Shown: positions 16,350-25,325 of the stretch, one piece after another
How the letters are laid out: every line of letters starts with the position of its first letter
Position numbering within the stretch: the first letter of the stretch is position 1
From: Paenibacillus herberti
Lineage (GTDB): Bacteria > Bacillota > Bacilli > Paenibacillales > Paenibacillaceae
NCBI RefSeq assembly: GCF_002233675.1
Contig: NZ_NMUQ01000002.1
Location: forward strand, 186,001-250,000
Length of the DNA stretch: 64,000 bases
Direction of reading: 5' to 3'
Program-made: the position numbers and the translations under genes
Notes under the pieces: model-generated
Told to the model about the DNA's origin: nothing
What the model saw: only the letters and a program-made list of their open reading frames with translations
The model's database searches: none

Positions 16350-18095
16350 TCACGATCGATCAAGCTCCACGCTCTCCAGTAGCAACGCTCCGCCTATGGC
16401 GGTTAAGACTAGCCGGTGCAGGCCCGGCGCTAAAAGCGGAAGAGGATCCGAAAGCACCGCGCTGCTCCAAGTAGAATCTGCGGGCAATTGACCCAACGGA
16501 ACACCGTCCAGCTCCAACTCCAGCGCCGCTCCGGTCTTGGCTTCCTCACCCGCCGCCATCAGCCGTAGCTTCAAGCTAAAGGGTGTGGGAGCGGAGGGCT
16601 TTGCTGACGTTGTCTCGATAGAGGCTTTCGTTATCTCAACGGAGGTTGCCGCTGTCTCAGCCAAAACAGAAGCAACGGCCTCCGCAGCGATTGTAAACTC
16701 ATACGCCAGCCAGCCGCCTTCCGGCAACTCAACGCAAAGCCCATCACCGACATCCCAACGATGCCAGCCCGGCTCCGTTCGAGGTAGCATCGGTTCACCA
16801 TCCAACTTTCGGATTGCAAGGCCGTCACCTCGGCGATAATCACTTTGCCACGTGATCTGATCTCGCTCCGAATCCTTGAATCCAAAGCTCTCTCCCTCGC
16901 CCTTATAACCATAGTGAATCGCTGGAATACGCATCGGAGCGCGGCGCAGCAGCGCATTCACTACCTCCGAACGGTAATCGCATGCATCGAATAACATACC
17001 GTCCAGATAGCGGCCAAGGATACGGCATGCCTCCTCCGGCTCCGGTTTATTTCCACCTTCCAGCCAGTTACCAAGTTTTTCCCAGCCTTCCGGTTTCGGG
17101 ATGGAGCAGGGTGAGTTGATAGTGTCTATTTTTTTCCACGTCCAAAAGTTCCAGCTGATCCGATGATCCTCAAAAAGTCGAAATGCCCCCGCGTACCAGT
17201 CTAGATCATTCTCTCCGCCCTCGCCCATGAAGATGGGCACATTCCAGGCATTGCGAAAATCCAAGTACTTTTGAATGCTCTCCGTGTCTGGATTGTTCCA
17301 ATACTTATGAAATTGATAGAGCACGTTATCGTCAAGCTTCTCAGTAAAAACCGTCCAATCGGTCGACCAATGGGCACCTTCCAGAATTATAAGATGCCGC
17401 TCGTCAACCTCACGAATCGTTGCGATCATGTCACGATAAAGAGGCTCCAACCAATCCTTGTACTTACCGTGATAATCTGGCAAAGGCTCGTTCAGCAAGT
17501 CATAACCCGCTACGATCCATTCATCCCTGTAACGCTGAGCCAAATAGCGCCACAGATCAATAGCTGCTTGACGATGCTCTGCCGAAGTGAATAGCTCCGG
17601 CTGATCGTTTTCGGAGTCGTCGATGTTTGCTCCCGTTTGGCCGCCCGGTGCACCATGCATGTCCAAGATGACATAAACTCCCCAAGTCCGGCACCAGTCG
17701 ATAACCCGATCGAGCAGTTCAAGCTGGTCGGGGTTATAACCCTCTTCATTCAGCTCGCCTTCAAGCAGCTTCCTTGCGTTGAAGGGCACTCGAACCGAAT
17801 TGAAGCCCTCCAAAGACAATTGACGAATGTCAGCCTCGGATGTATAGCGGTTAAAGTAGGTTTGCCAAAACGTAGCCGCATTCCGTTCCCCGATCAGCTC
17901 CGTCACCATCCGCTCGATCCGCCGCGGACGATCGCCTTCTGCCGGTAGCTTCCACATATAGCCCTCCGGCAGCAACCAGCTGCCAAGCCCGACTCCGCGT
18001 AAGATCAGTTCCTCCCCTCGCCCGTTCACGAGGCGCTTACCTTCTGCTTTTACCCATCCATCTACTTCCGGCTGCCGGTATAGCTGACTCTTCAC
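16350..18095 (-). CDS. Glycoside hydrolase family 5 protein (glucanase-like) with C-terminal domain
   Basis: 581 residues, no signal peptide, so probably intracellular. The catalytic barrel (about 15-370) has RGVGLGSWLLPEG, GFNSVRVPFN, VYVILDMHGAPGGQTG, the acid/base Glu in DLLNEPLP, a HKYW motif and the nucleophile Glu in PIFMGEGGEND. A C-terminal part (about 390-581) looks like a beta-rich carbohydrate-binding domain. GH5 members cut beta-glucans; exo-glucosidase-like action on imported oligosaccharide would suit the operon context. Starts at GTG with GGAGGG 6 nt before it. Last gene of the transporter and two-component operon, separated from it by a repeat array. Confidence 0.9.
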   Translation of the reverse strand: MKSQLYRQPEVDGWVKAEGKRLVNGRGEELILRGVGLGSWLLPEGYMWKLPAEGDRPRRIERMVTELIGERNAATFWQTYFNRYTSEADIRQLSLEGFNSVRVPFNARKLLEGELNEEGYNPDQLELLDRVIDWCRTWGVYVILDMHGAPGGQTGANIDDSENDQPELFTSAEHRQAAIDLWRYLAQRYRDEWIVAGYDLLNEPLPDYHGKYKDWLEPLYRDMIATIREVDERHLIILEGAHWSTDWTVFTEKLDDNVLYQFHKYWNNPDTESIQKYLDFRNAWNVPIFMGEGGENDLDWYAGAFRLFEDHRISWNFWTWKKIDTINSPCSIPKPEGWEKLGNWLEGGNKPEPEEACRILGRYLDGMLFDACDYRSEVVNALLRRAPMRIPAIHYGYKGEGESFGFKDSERDQITWQSDYRRGDGLAIRKLDGEPMLPRTEPGWHRWDVGDGLCVELPEGGWLAYEFTIAAEAVASVLAETAATSVEITKASIETTSAKPSAPTPFSLKLRLMAAGEEAKTGAALELELDGVPLGQLPADSTWSSAVLSDPLPLLAPGLHRLVLTAIGGALLLESVELDRS

Positions 18096-18150
18096 ACGAA
18101 TCCCTCCAATCTAAATGGCGACGGGCCGGAGCGGCCACAGGTTGTTTCGC

Positions 18151-18340
18151 TTCAAGTAGCTTTTGCTTCTTGCTTTCGACGCTGGAGCCGCTCCGGCGGC
18201 TTTCAAGTAGCTTTTGCTACTTGCTTCCGGCACTAGAGCCGCTCTCTTGGCTTTTCAAGTAGCTTTTGTTTCTTGCTTCCGGCACTAGAGCCGCTCTCTT
18301 GGCTTTTCAAGTAGCTTTTGTTACTTGCTTTCGCGCGCTA
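18151..18340. repeat. Four ~50-bp tandem repeats, each with a CAAGTAGC palindrome
   Basis: Units start near 18151, 18201, 18252 and 18304. Each begins TTCAAGTAGCTTTTG; unit 2 holds the perfect dyad CAAGTAGCTTTTGCTACTTG. Units 2 and 3 are almost identical through GGCACTAGAGCCGCTCTC. The array fills the gap between the response regulator and the GH5 gene. The CAAGTA/TACTTG arms recur in the dispersed elements near 26.9 and 42.6 kb. Confidence 0.9.
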
Positions 18341-18362
18341 CCGGACTCTCAGGTGGAGCGTC

Positions 18363-20576
18363 CTACCTCCCCGCGCCGCTCCCCTGTTTCAAACTGCGGT
18401 ATTCCAGCGGCGTGACGCCTTCCGTCTCCTTGAACACACGTGTAAAATGCTTCACATTATCAAAGCCAGCCTGGCTGCTGATTTCGTACACCTTGAGCTC
18501 AGACTCGGCCAGCAGCTCCTTCGCCCGATTCAGCCGCAGCTTGCGCAAATAGGAGGAGAAGCTCTCTCCCGTATGCTCCTTGAACGCCTGGCTAAAATAA
18601 GTGTAGTTTAACGAGATATGGTTGCTGACAACAGCCATATTCACATCCTCTGCGTAATGTTTTTGCAAGTAATCGACCGCCTTCTGCAAGTCCTTGCGTT
18701 CCGTATGCGTGCCGCGAACTGTGCTGACGAATGCGTCCAGCCGCTCCAGCAGCTGCTCAACATGGCCATAATAATCCTCGAAGCGCTCGAAGTTCTCAAT
18801 ATGCCCCGCGCTCTTGTACAGTTTGAGAATATCGATAGATTCCTCGCCGTAACTACGGAACACACTGTCAAAAACCTCCTCATTCAGTCGTCGGCTAATG
18901 CCCTCAAGATAGCCGATTTCACATCGACTGATCAGTCGAATGTCCAGAATATACTGAAGCTGCCGCTTCATCTCCGCCAACCTGCCCGTGCCGAGCAGAT
19001 TGGATAAGCGACGAATTGCCTCAATCGGCAGTTGGCAGCCGGAGCTGAGGCTCCGCAGACTGTCGTAGGCAAGCAACGAAGAACCGGGATGCAGCAGAAA
19101 ATACTTCTGTACCTGCCGCGCCTGGCTGTATGCTCTCCTCAACTGACCTATGCCTTGCGATCGTGAGCTCAGCGATAAACGGCAGCCCAGCAAGGTATGG
19201 CCCTCCAAATGTTCCGCCAGCCGCCGCAGCTGAACTTCCTCTCGTGCTAGGAGCACGATATTCCCGTCCCGGCCCTCATGCAGCACCCAGTCGCTTTCGC
19301 TCTCTAGCAACTGCTTCAATCGGCGCTGCATAGCCGAAAATTCACCCCCTTCTTCATTAGGCCTACCGGCTCCTTGGCTGAGGCCAAGCTTCTCCCCGAC
19401 ATCGTTGACCGCTCCCTGACAGCGGCCAAGCTCCACCCCTGCAGTGACCTCCCCCTGGCTACGACCAAGCTCCACCCCAGCGCTGACCACCCCTTGGCTA
19501 CGGCCAAGCTTCATCCCAGCTGTGACGGCCCCTTGGCTACGATCAAGCTCCGCCCCTGCGGTGAACGCCCCTTGGCTGCTGCCAAGTCTCACCCCAGCGG
19601 CCGCTCCTGCCGCTGAGATCGTGCTGCTGTGCGAAGCTCGATTCACGCTGCCCATACCCCGAATAATGCCGAGCGTATACTCCCCGGACAGCCAGCCGAG
19701 GTTGGCCTGCTCAAGCTGGTTTTGAAGCCGCCGCGGATCGGTATCCTCCCGCAATAGTTCCTGCACAAGCTGACTGGAAGTCTCCCCCGGCCAGAGTGTT
19801 GTCCTTGCAGCTGCTGGCTCTTTTTCATCCATATGACGTGCTAACGCGCTTCGACGATCAAGCTCACCTTCCAGCCGCTCAAGAACTCCGAACAGCTCCT
19901 CACGAACAATCGGTTTGAGCAGGTATTCCTTCACCTGATACCGGATCGCCGCCTTCGCGTAAGGGAAGTCATCATGTCCGCTCAAAATAATAACCAAAGG
20001 AGCTGCCCCGATTGTTCCGGTGGCATTGGTGGTTCCGGTAGTTCCGGTGGCTCCGGTGGTTCCGGTGGTTCCGGTGGTTCCGGTGGTTCCGGTGGTTCCG
20101 GTGGTTCCGGTAGTTCCGGTGGCTCCGGTTATCCCAGTCGCGGTCGCGCTGAACTTCCCTTCAGCTCCACTCACTTCGCTGAACTTCCCTCCAACTCCAC
20201 TCACTTCGCTGAACTTCCCTCCAACTCCACTCACTCCACCGAGCTTCCCTCCAGCTCCACTTGTTCCACCGAACTTTCCTTCAACTCCACTCCCTTCTCC
20301 GAGCTTACCTTCAACTCCACTCGCTCCACCGAGCTTTCCCTCAGCTCCACCCGCCCCGCCTTCCTGCAGCTGCTCCAGCAGCCCGAGCCCATCCAGCACT
20401 GGCATGCGGATGTCGGTAATCATCAGCTCGGCCGGGCTGGCGGCCAGCTCCTTCAACGCCTCGCGGCCGTTCTCCGCAAAGCGGAACGCATACCGCCCTG
20501 GGAACTGACGCTCGATCATCGCTTTCAGGCCGAGCCGGATATTTTTTTCGTCGTCAACAATGAGCAGGCTCCGCAT
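18363..20576 (-). CDS. YesN-like response regulator (receiver + AraC HTH) with two repeat inserts
   Basis: 737 residues against about 500-550 for normal family members. Receiver: LLIVDDEKNIR, phospho-acceptor D55 in LMITDIRMP, then, after the third helix, an insert of about 120 residues (72-191) of seven degenerate 10-residue units (SGVEGKLGEG type) and a GTT/TTG run. The receiver then resumes with PLVIILSGHDDFPYAKAAI and EYLLKPI. A second insert of about six 13-residue units (GVELGRSQGAVTA type) lies at 329-403. The C-terminus is an AraC double HTH (YTYFSQAFKEHTGESFSSYL, FDNVKHFTRVFKETEGVTPLEYR). It overlaps the kinase stop by 1 bp and should be the kinase's partner, activating the sugar operon. 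Confidence 0.93.
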   Translation of the reverse strand: MRSLLIVDDEKNIRLGLKAMIERQFPGRYAFRFAENGREALKELAASPAELMITDIRMPVLDGLGLLEQLQEGGAGGAEGKLGGASGVEGKLGEGSGVEGKFGGTSGAGGKLGGVSGVGGKFSEVSGVGGKFSEVSGAEGKFSATATGITGATGTTGTTGTTGTTGTTGTTGTTGATGTTGTTNATGTIGAAPLVIILSGHDDFPYAKAAIRYQVKEYLLKPIVREELFGVLERLEGELDRRSALARHMDEKEPAAARTTLWPGETSSQLVQELLREDTDPRRLQNQLEQANLGWLSGEYTLGIIRGMGSVNRASHSSTISAAGAAAGVRLGSSQGAFTAGAELDRSQGAVTAGMKLGRSQGVVSAGVELGRSQGEVTAGVELGRCQGAVNDVGEKLGLSQGAGRPNEEGGEFSAMQRRLKQLLESESDWVLHEGRDGNIVLLAREEVQLRRLAEHLEGHTLLGCRLSLSSRSQGIGQLRRAYSQARQVQKYFLLHPGSSLLAYDSLRSLSSGCQLPIEAIRRLSNLLGTGRLAEMKRQLQYILDIRLISRCEIGYLEGISRRLNEEVFDSVFRSYGEESIDILKLYKSAGHIENFERFEDYYGHVEQLLERLDAFVSTVRGTHTERKDLQKAVDYLQKHYAEDVNMAVVSNHISLNYTYFSQAFKEHTGESFSSYLRKLRLNRAKELLAESELKVYEISSQAGFDNVKHFTRVFKETEGVTPLEYRSLKQGSGAGR
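19368..19592 (-). repeat. 39-bp coding tandem repeat (13-residue units)
   Basis: About six units encode LGRSQGAVTAGVE-like peptides inside the response regulator. All units keep frame, so copy-number change would lengthen the protein without breaking it. Confidence 0.85.
20004..20363 (-). repeat. 30-bp and 9-bp coding repeats splitting the receiver domain
   Basis: 20150-20363 holds about seven 30-bp units (10 residues each). 20020-20140 holds GGTGGTTCC-type 9-bp units (about a dozen, with some GGTAGTTCC or GGTGGCTCC variants). Both unit sizes are multiples of three. Confidence 0.88.
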
Positions 20577-22465
20577 CAGCGCGTGTCACCTCCGGTCCGA
20601 ATGAGATGAGGGAGAGTCATCGCAATTCTCGTATAGCTGCCTTCCACACTTTCCATCCGCAACCCATACTCCCGCCCATAACTCATAACGAGGCGATGGT
20701 CGACGTTGCGCAGGCCGATGCCGCTGCCCTCGCTTCGCCGTGTTTCCGCATGGCTCCGCAGCTCCTGATAGTCCGTCTCCTCCATGCGCAGCATGCCGCT
20801 CAGCAAACGCAGCCGTTCCTCAGGGATACCGCAGCCATTGTCCGTCACCTCGATGACGCACTCCTCCAGCCGGACAAAAGCCCCAATCGTAATTGTCAGC
20901 TTGCCGGATTCGGCATCTAGGTCGTTCATGCCATGCTTCACGGCGTTTTCAACGAGCGGTTGCAGCGACATTTTGAGCACCTCCTGGTCGTAACATTCCG
21001 GCGCAATATCCAGACGCAGCTCCAGCTTGCCGTCGTAACGGATGTTCATGATCGCAATATAATTCTGAATATGCTGAACCTCGTCCCGCAGCCGCACATG
21101 GCCCCGCGTCCACTGTAGGCTGTAACGCATCATGCCGCCAAGCGAGGTGAGCGCATCGGAGATCGTATATTGGCCCTCAATTTCAGCCAGCATTTTGAGA
21201 TTTTCCAGCGTATTGTACAAAAAATGCGAGTCGATCTGATTTTTCAGCGAGCGCAGCTCCGCCTCTTTGCCGGCGGCTTGCCGATTAACCTGCTCCACGA
21301 TCAACTCGTTGATCTTCTTGAGCAATTGACGGTAATGATGGGCGAGCTCGCCCACCTCGTCGTTTCCGCGCACCTGAACATCAACGTGGAAGTCGCCTCC
21401 GCGAACCTTTTTCATGGAATCTCGCAAAATACGCAACCGCTTGAGAATAATAGAATGCATGAAATAAGAAAGCAGGCTCAGCACCGCCATCAGCACAACG
21501 ATGATCACAATGAACAGATTGCGCGTGCGCTGGATGTCGGCCAACGTATCATCAAGTCCAACGAGGTTCACCAGATGAACGCCAAGCCTCGGCATAAAAG
21601 TCTGAATCGCCATATAGGAATGCCCATCCATTTCGAAACGACTGATTCCATTGCGCTCCTCACCGGTGAGCTGTAGTTCAGCCATAAGCTGCTCCGCCGA
21701 AGTCTCGAGAAAAATAGCCGCCGATGAATCCGTGTAAACGCTGCCGTCACGCGACACGACAATAAGCTGCGAGGATGGGTCCTGCACCGTACTGAACGTC
21801 TTCGTAAAAAAGTGGCGAACCTCCATGCTGACTTCCATAATGCCGTTATGCGTTCCATCCGCATAGGTAAACTCACGCAGGAGGGACATATGGGGTACTT
21901 TAATCTCTTCGACCGTTGATGCTCCCTTGAGAATCTCCCGGCCAAGCTGGATTTCCCACCAGACGATGCCCTTCTGCCCCATGACCGTGTCATACCAGGG
22001 CTTCTCGCGGATGCGGGATTCATTTAAGACAACCGGCCAGAACTCATGCACATTAGGATTGCTGGTGAACAGCCGGACGTTGGCGATGCGGGGATTGTTG
22101 AATAGGAAGTACTGGAATCCGGTATAGGTTTTGTTCTTAAAATCTAGCAGCCATGCCGTATCCATTTCCTCCTGGAGCTCCAGGTAATCGTTCATTTCCC
22201 GATTGGAGAGCGCCAGCTGAGCCGTCCATTCCATCACTTCGACGTTGTTTTGGATGTTCGTCTTTTCGATGTCGAGAATGCTTTCATTCTTTTTGGTCAG
22301 TTCTTGAATCGACCGGGACGATACACCACTCCAGGCATACCAGGCGAACAGCAGCACCGGGATGAAAATAACCAGCACAAACGAGAGGATCAGCTTCACC
22401 TGAAGAGGCAGGCTTCCCGAGAAGTTTTTGATCGCTGATGTCCATCTTCCTCTGCTTGCTTTCAC
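20576..22465 (-). CDS. YesM-like sensor histidine kinase
   Basis: 629 residues. Membrane helix 1 (VKLILSFVLVIFIPVLLFAWYAW, about 23-45), a large outside sensor domain, helix 2 near 305-325 (NLFIVIIVVLMAVLSLLSYFM), HAMP, then the His_kinase block QIDSHFLYNTLENLKMLAE with the phosphorylated His, the N-box LQPLVENAVKHGM and the G-box VTDNGCGIPEERL with GSGIGLRNVDHRL. Probable start GTG at 22465 with AAAGGTGA about 9 nt upstream. It stands between the binding protein and its response regulator, so it probably senses the transported sugar or its polymer. Confidence 0.94.
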   Translation of the reverse strand: MKASRGRWTSAIKNFSGSLPLQVKLILSFVLVIFIPVLLFAWYAWSGVSSRSIQELTKKNESILDIEKTNIQNNVEVMEWTAQLALSNREMNDYLELQEEMDTAWLLDFKNKTYTGFQYFLFNNPRIANVRLFTSNPNVHEFWPVVLNESRIREKPWYDTVMGQKGIVWWEIQLGREILKGASTVEEIKVPHMSLLREFTYADGTHNGIMEVSMEVRHFFTKTFSTVQDPSSQLIVVSRDGSVYTDSSAAIFLETSAEQLMAELQLTGEERNGISRFEMDGHSYMAIQTFMPRLGVHLVNLVGLDDTLADIQRTRNLFIVIIVVLMAVLSLLSYFMHSIILKRLRILRDSMKKVRGGDFHVDVQVRGNDEVGELAHHYRQLLKKINELIVEQVNRQAAGKEAELRSLKNQIDSHFLYNTLENLKMLAEIEGQYTISDALTSLGGMMRYSLQWTRGHVRLRDEVQHIQNYIAIMNIRYDGKLELRLDIAPECYDQEVLKMSLQPLVENAVKHGMNDLDAESGKLTITIGAFVRLEECVIEVTDNGCGIPEERLRLLSGMLRMEETDYQELRSHAETRRSEGSGIGLRNVDHRLVMSYGREYGLRMESVEGSYTRIAMTLPHLIRTGGDTR

Positions 22466-22500
22466 GTTGGCCGGTCACCTTTCGCTGCAGGATGGGATGG

Positions 22501-22550
22501 AGCAAGCCCGGTCACTCGGGCGGTGTACCGCTCGAATGACCAGGCTTGCT
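22501..22550 (-). other. Long intercistronic hairpin between binding-protein and kinase genes
   Basis: Two 24-nt arms meet with a 2-nt gap. On the minus-strand transcript 21 pairs are Watson-Crick, two are G-U and one is A-C; read on the plus strand two pairs are A-C mismatches, so the minus RNA is the folded form. There is no T run after it, so an RNA-stabilising or attenuating role is more likely than full termination. Confidence 0.7.
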
Positions 22551-22599
22551 GCTTAATTTTCACTACCTTAGTTGTTCATCGGCTTAATTACTCGCACCC

Positions 22600-24297
22600 T
22601 TATTTGTTCAAAGCTTCCAGCTTTTTGACGTTCTCTTCATACTTTTGTTGACGGTATGCATCAATCGCTTCTTGCTGGTTGCGGCCCTTCACAAAGTCAT
22701 TGAAAATCTGATCAAACTCCGCATCCGATTTCGCTAGCAGCATTTTCGGCAAAGCCTTGCCCCATGATCGGTCGTTTTTGCTGCGCGCAACGCCTTCCTT
22801 GCTCGTCGGGTCCGGATCGAGGTTATCGAATTCCGCCATGCTGATCGACTTGCCCTTCGTCCATTCTTCCATCTGCTTGGCAGGCTCGACGCTCGGCGGA
22901 GCCCATTGCAGATTCATGTTGGTATCCATGAGCATCCAGTAGGTGAATGAAGAGCCATATTTCTGATCAAAAGCGGCCCGATCCTTATTCACGAGCTCCA
23001 GCGCTTCCGGCTTGAACTGGTCTTTTCCGTCTATCGTATCATAGGAAACGCCTTTTTCACCAAGGAATAGATCCTTGTTTCCTTCTTCGCTCATCAGGTA
23101 GCTGAGAAACGCAATGGCTCTCTTTTTGTCCTTCACATTTTTGGAAATGAGCGTCACCGTCCAGCCGGAAATACCAGGGCCAGACAGAGTTGGCTCTTCG
23201 CCGGCAGCGTTTTTCGGTCCGTCCACGGCGATGTAAGCCGTGTTGGGGTCCCTTTGATAGAGCGAGATATTCTGCGCGGCAAAGTCAGACCGCTGATAAA
23301 GCATCGCGAAGTAGCGGCCTTGAGCGATTTTCTCTTCCATTTGCGGACGTTTATCGATGAAAATATCTTTAGCCAGCATGCCGTCCTGGTTCGCCTGGCG
23401 GAATACCTTCAGCCACTTAACGTACTCCGGATCCGTGCGGCGATCGTACAATTTACCGTCTTTTTGACGCGGTATGGCCAGGAAGTTCTGCAAATAATCC
23501 TGCAGAGAATCATTGCCGACATCGGTGAACTCATGCAGACCAAGCGGGATGAGCGGCTGGCCGTTCACCTCCGGGAACTTTTCCTTCGCCAGCTTCAAGG
23601 CGTTCAAAAAGCCCTCCGGCGTGCTCATATCCGGCTTGCCAATCGCCTCGTACATATCCTTGCGGACGACAAACGTCTGATTGGACGTGAAGTTCTCGCC
23701 GTATTTCTCGTAGTCAGCCGGGGATGACGATGCGTTCGGGTACCCATACACATTGCCGTCCGGCTGCGTGTACCAGCCTAGCTTAGCCGGATCTGCCACT
23801 TTGAAAAAGTACGGATCATACTCGTCCGCGAGCTCGTTGAGCGGCAGTACCAATTTGCCGGCGATCATCTTTTTGACCGCCTCCTCGTACCAGCCTAGCG
23901 TGATGAAGTCAGGCAGCGAGCCGGATGCCATCATCGTGTTCAGCTTCTCTGCCTCATTGCCGGCTGGCACGATGAAGTTCAGCTTCACGCCCGTTTTTTT
24001 CGTGATGTACTCGGCTGTAGCGTCGCCGCCCCATTTTTTGTTAAACCAGCTGAAGTTGATGTACCAGTCAAATGAAATCGGAGAAGTGTCCGCCTGCCAA
24101 GCTGGAGCGCCGTCGCCCGCCGGAGCCGGGGATGCCGATGCTTCTGTGTTCGCGGATGGAGCCGGGCTTGCACTAGTCCCGCCGGTATTGGTATTGCCCC
24201 CATTGTTTCCGCCGTTATTGCCGCCGGAGCAGGCAGCGACCGAGAAGGTCATGGCCAGAGCCAGCAGAGTTGTTGCCGCTTTGCGCATCTTTCCCAT
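22600..24297 (-). CDS. Extracellular sugar-binding lipoprotein (LplA-like)
   Basis: 565 residues. Lipoprotein signal KAATTLLALAMTFSVAAC with Cys at about residue 23, then a Gly/Asn/Ser/Ala-rich tether to about 65, then the family 1 solute-binding fold (ISFDWYINFSWFNKKWGGDATAEYI, NVYGYPNASSSP, GGISGWTV-like hinge region). It should catch oligosaccharides and deliver them to the two permeases encoded upstream. AAGGGG lies before the ATG. No ATPase gene is in the operon; such transporters commonly share a distant MsmX-type ATPase. Confidence 0.93.
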   Translation of the reverse strand: MGKMRKAATTLLALAMTFSVAACSGGNNGGNNGGNTNTGGTSASPAPSANTEASASPAPAGDGAPAWQADTSPISFDWYINFSWFNKKWGGDATAEYITKKTGVKLNFIVPAGNEAEKLNTMMASGSLPDFITLGWYEEAVKKMIAGKLVLPLNELADEYDPYFFKVADPAKLGWYTQPDGNVYGYPNASSSPADYEKYGENFTSNQTFVVRKDMYEAIGKPDMSTPEGFLNALKLAKEKFPEVNGQPLIPLGLHEFTDVGNDSLQDYLQNFLAIPRQKDGKLYDRRTDPEYVKWLKVFRQANQDGMLAKDIFIDKRPQMEEKIAQGRYFAMLYQRSDFAAQNISLYQRDPNTAYIAVDGPKNAAGEEPTLSGPGISGWTVTLISKNVKDKKRAIAFLSYLMSEEGNKDLFLGEKGVSYDTIDGKDQFKPEALELVNKDRAAFDQKYGSSFTYWMLMDTNMNLQWAPPSVEPAKQMEEWTKGKSISMAEFDNLDPDPTSKEGVARSKNDRSWGKALPKMLLAKSDAEFDQIFNDFVKGRNQQEAIDAYRQQKYEENVKKLEALNK

Positions 24298-24341
24298 TTT
24301 GTTGATGCCCCTTTTCTATAAAGTGGATGTATAAGTCGAGA

Positions 24342-25238
24342 TCAGCCCTTGATGGAACCGATCATGAACCCCTTCACAAAATATTTCTGCAGGAACGGAT
24401 AAACAATGACAATCGGGGCCGTCGTGACGACCATCGTCGCCAGCTTCAGAGATTGGCTCGTCACGTTGATCGTGACTCCGCTCGGCATCGCCGCCAGCAT
24501 TTGATTCGAGCTGGACTGGGCGACAACACGGTAAAGGAACGTCTGGATCGGCTGCAGATCTGTGTTGTTAATGTAGATCATGCCGGTAAAATAGTCGTTC
24601 CACTGATACACGCCATGGAAGAGCGCGATTGTAGCGATGACTGGCATCGACACCGGGATGACAACCCGTATGAAAATGGTCAGGTCGTTAGCCCCGTCGA
24701 TTTTGGCCGCTTCCTCCAGACCTGCCGGAATCTCACGGAAAAAGCTCAAAAAGATAATGAGGTTGAAGAAGCTGAACATTGCCGGAATGATGTACACCAG
24801 GAAGCTGTCGAGCAGGCCAAGATCGCGAATCAGCAAGTAATACGGTATAAGTCCACCGCCGAAAAACATCGTGATCGTCCCGATAATCATGTACAAATTG
24901 CGCCCGATCAGCTCCCGCCTGGACACCGCGTAGGCGATCATTGCCGTGAAAAAGACGTGCACAGCCGTGCCGAGCAGCGTTTTGGCGACCGTGATGCCCA
25001 TCGCGGTCATAATTCCCTCGCTGCGGAACACCGCGCGGAAGTTCTCGAGGCTGAGCTCGCGCGGCCACCAGTAAATGCCGCCGCGCATAGCGTCCTGGCC
25101 GTCGTTGAAGGAGTTGACGAGCACATACCAGATCGGATACAGCGTCAGGAAACAGATGATGAGCATCAGCAGGCCGTTGAAAATTCCGAACGCCGCTTCG
25201 GCTGGCGTTTGTCTTTTAAAGCTGAGAATTTTTAACAT
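24342..25238 (-). CDS. Carbohydrate ABC transporter permease (LplC/YtcP-like)
   Basis: 298 residues with six membrane helices. The EAA loop reads EAAKIDGANDLTIFIRVVIPVSMPVIATI (about 185-213), the contact site for the ATPase. The C-terminus FLQKYFVKGFMIGSIKG is typical of the MalG/LplC group. Start set at 25238, where AAAGGAG precedes ATG; the open frame upstream runs through a tandem repeat and is not coding. Forms the transport channel with the permease encoded just upstream. Confidence 0.95.
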   Translation of the reverse strand: MLKILSFKRQTPAEAAFGIFNGLLMLIICFLTLYPIWYVLVNSFNDGQDAMRGGIYWWPRELSLENFRAVFRSEGIMTAMGITVAKTLLGTAVHVFFTAMIAYAVSRRELIGRNLYMIIGTITMFFGGGLIPYYLLIRDLGLLDSFLVYIIPAMFSFFNLIIFLSFFREIPAGLEEAAKIDGANDLTIFIRVVIPVSMPVIATIALFHGVYQWNDYFTGMIYINNTDLQPIQTFLYRVVAQSSSNQMLAAMPSGVTINVTSQSLKLATMVVTTAPIVIVYPFLQKYFVKGFMIGSIKG

Positions 25239-25265
25239 TGGCTTCTCCTTTCTGTTACTGGGCGG

Positions 25266-25320
25266 TTCTTGGACGTTTCCTGGACGTTTCCTGGACGGTT
25301 CCTGGACGGTTCGCCGGACC
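25266..25320 (-). repeat. Five 11-bp tandem units in the intercistronic gap of the permease genes
   Basis: Units of TTCCTGGACGT/G start at 25266, 25277, 25288, 25299 and 25310 (the last diverged). They fill most of the 87-bp gap between the two permease genes. Eleven bp is about one helical turn. Confidence 0.9.
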
Positions 25321-25325
25321 ACCCG

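Noticed and set aside
20020-20508. Plus-strand Val/Pro-rich frame antisense to the response regulator
   Set aside because: Arises from the coding repeats of the real minus-strand gene.
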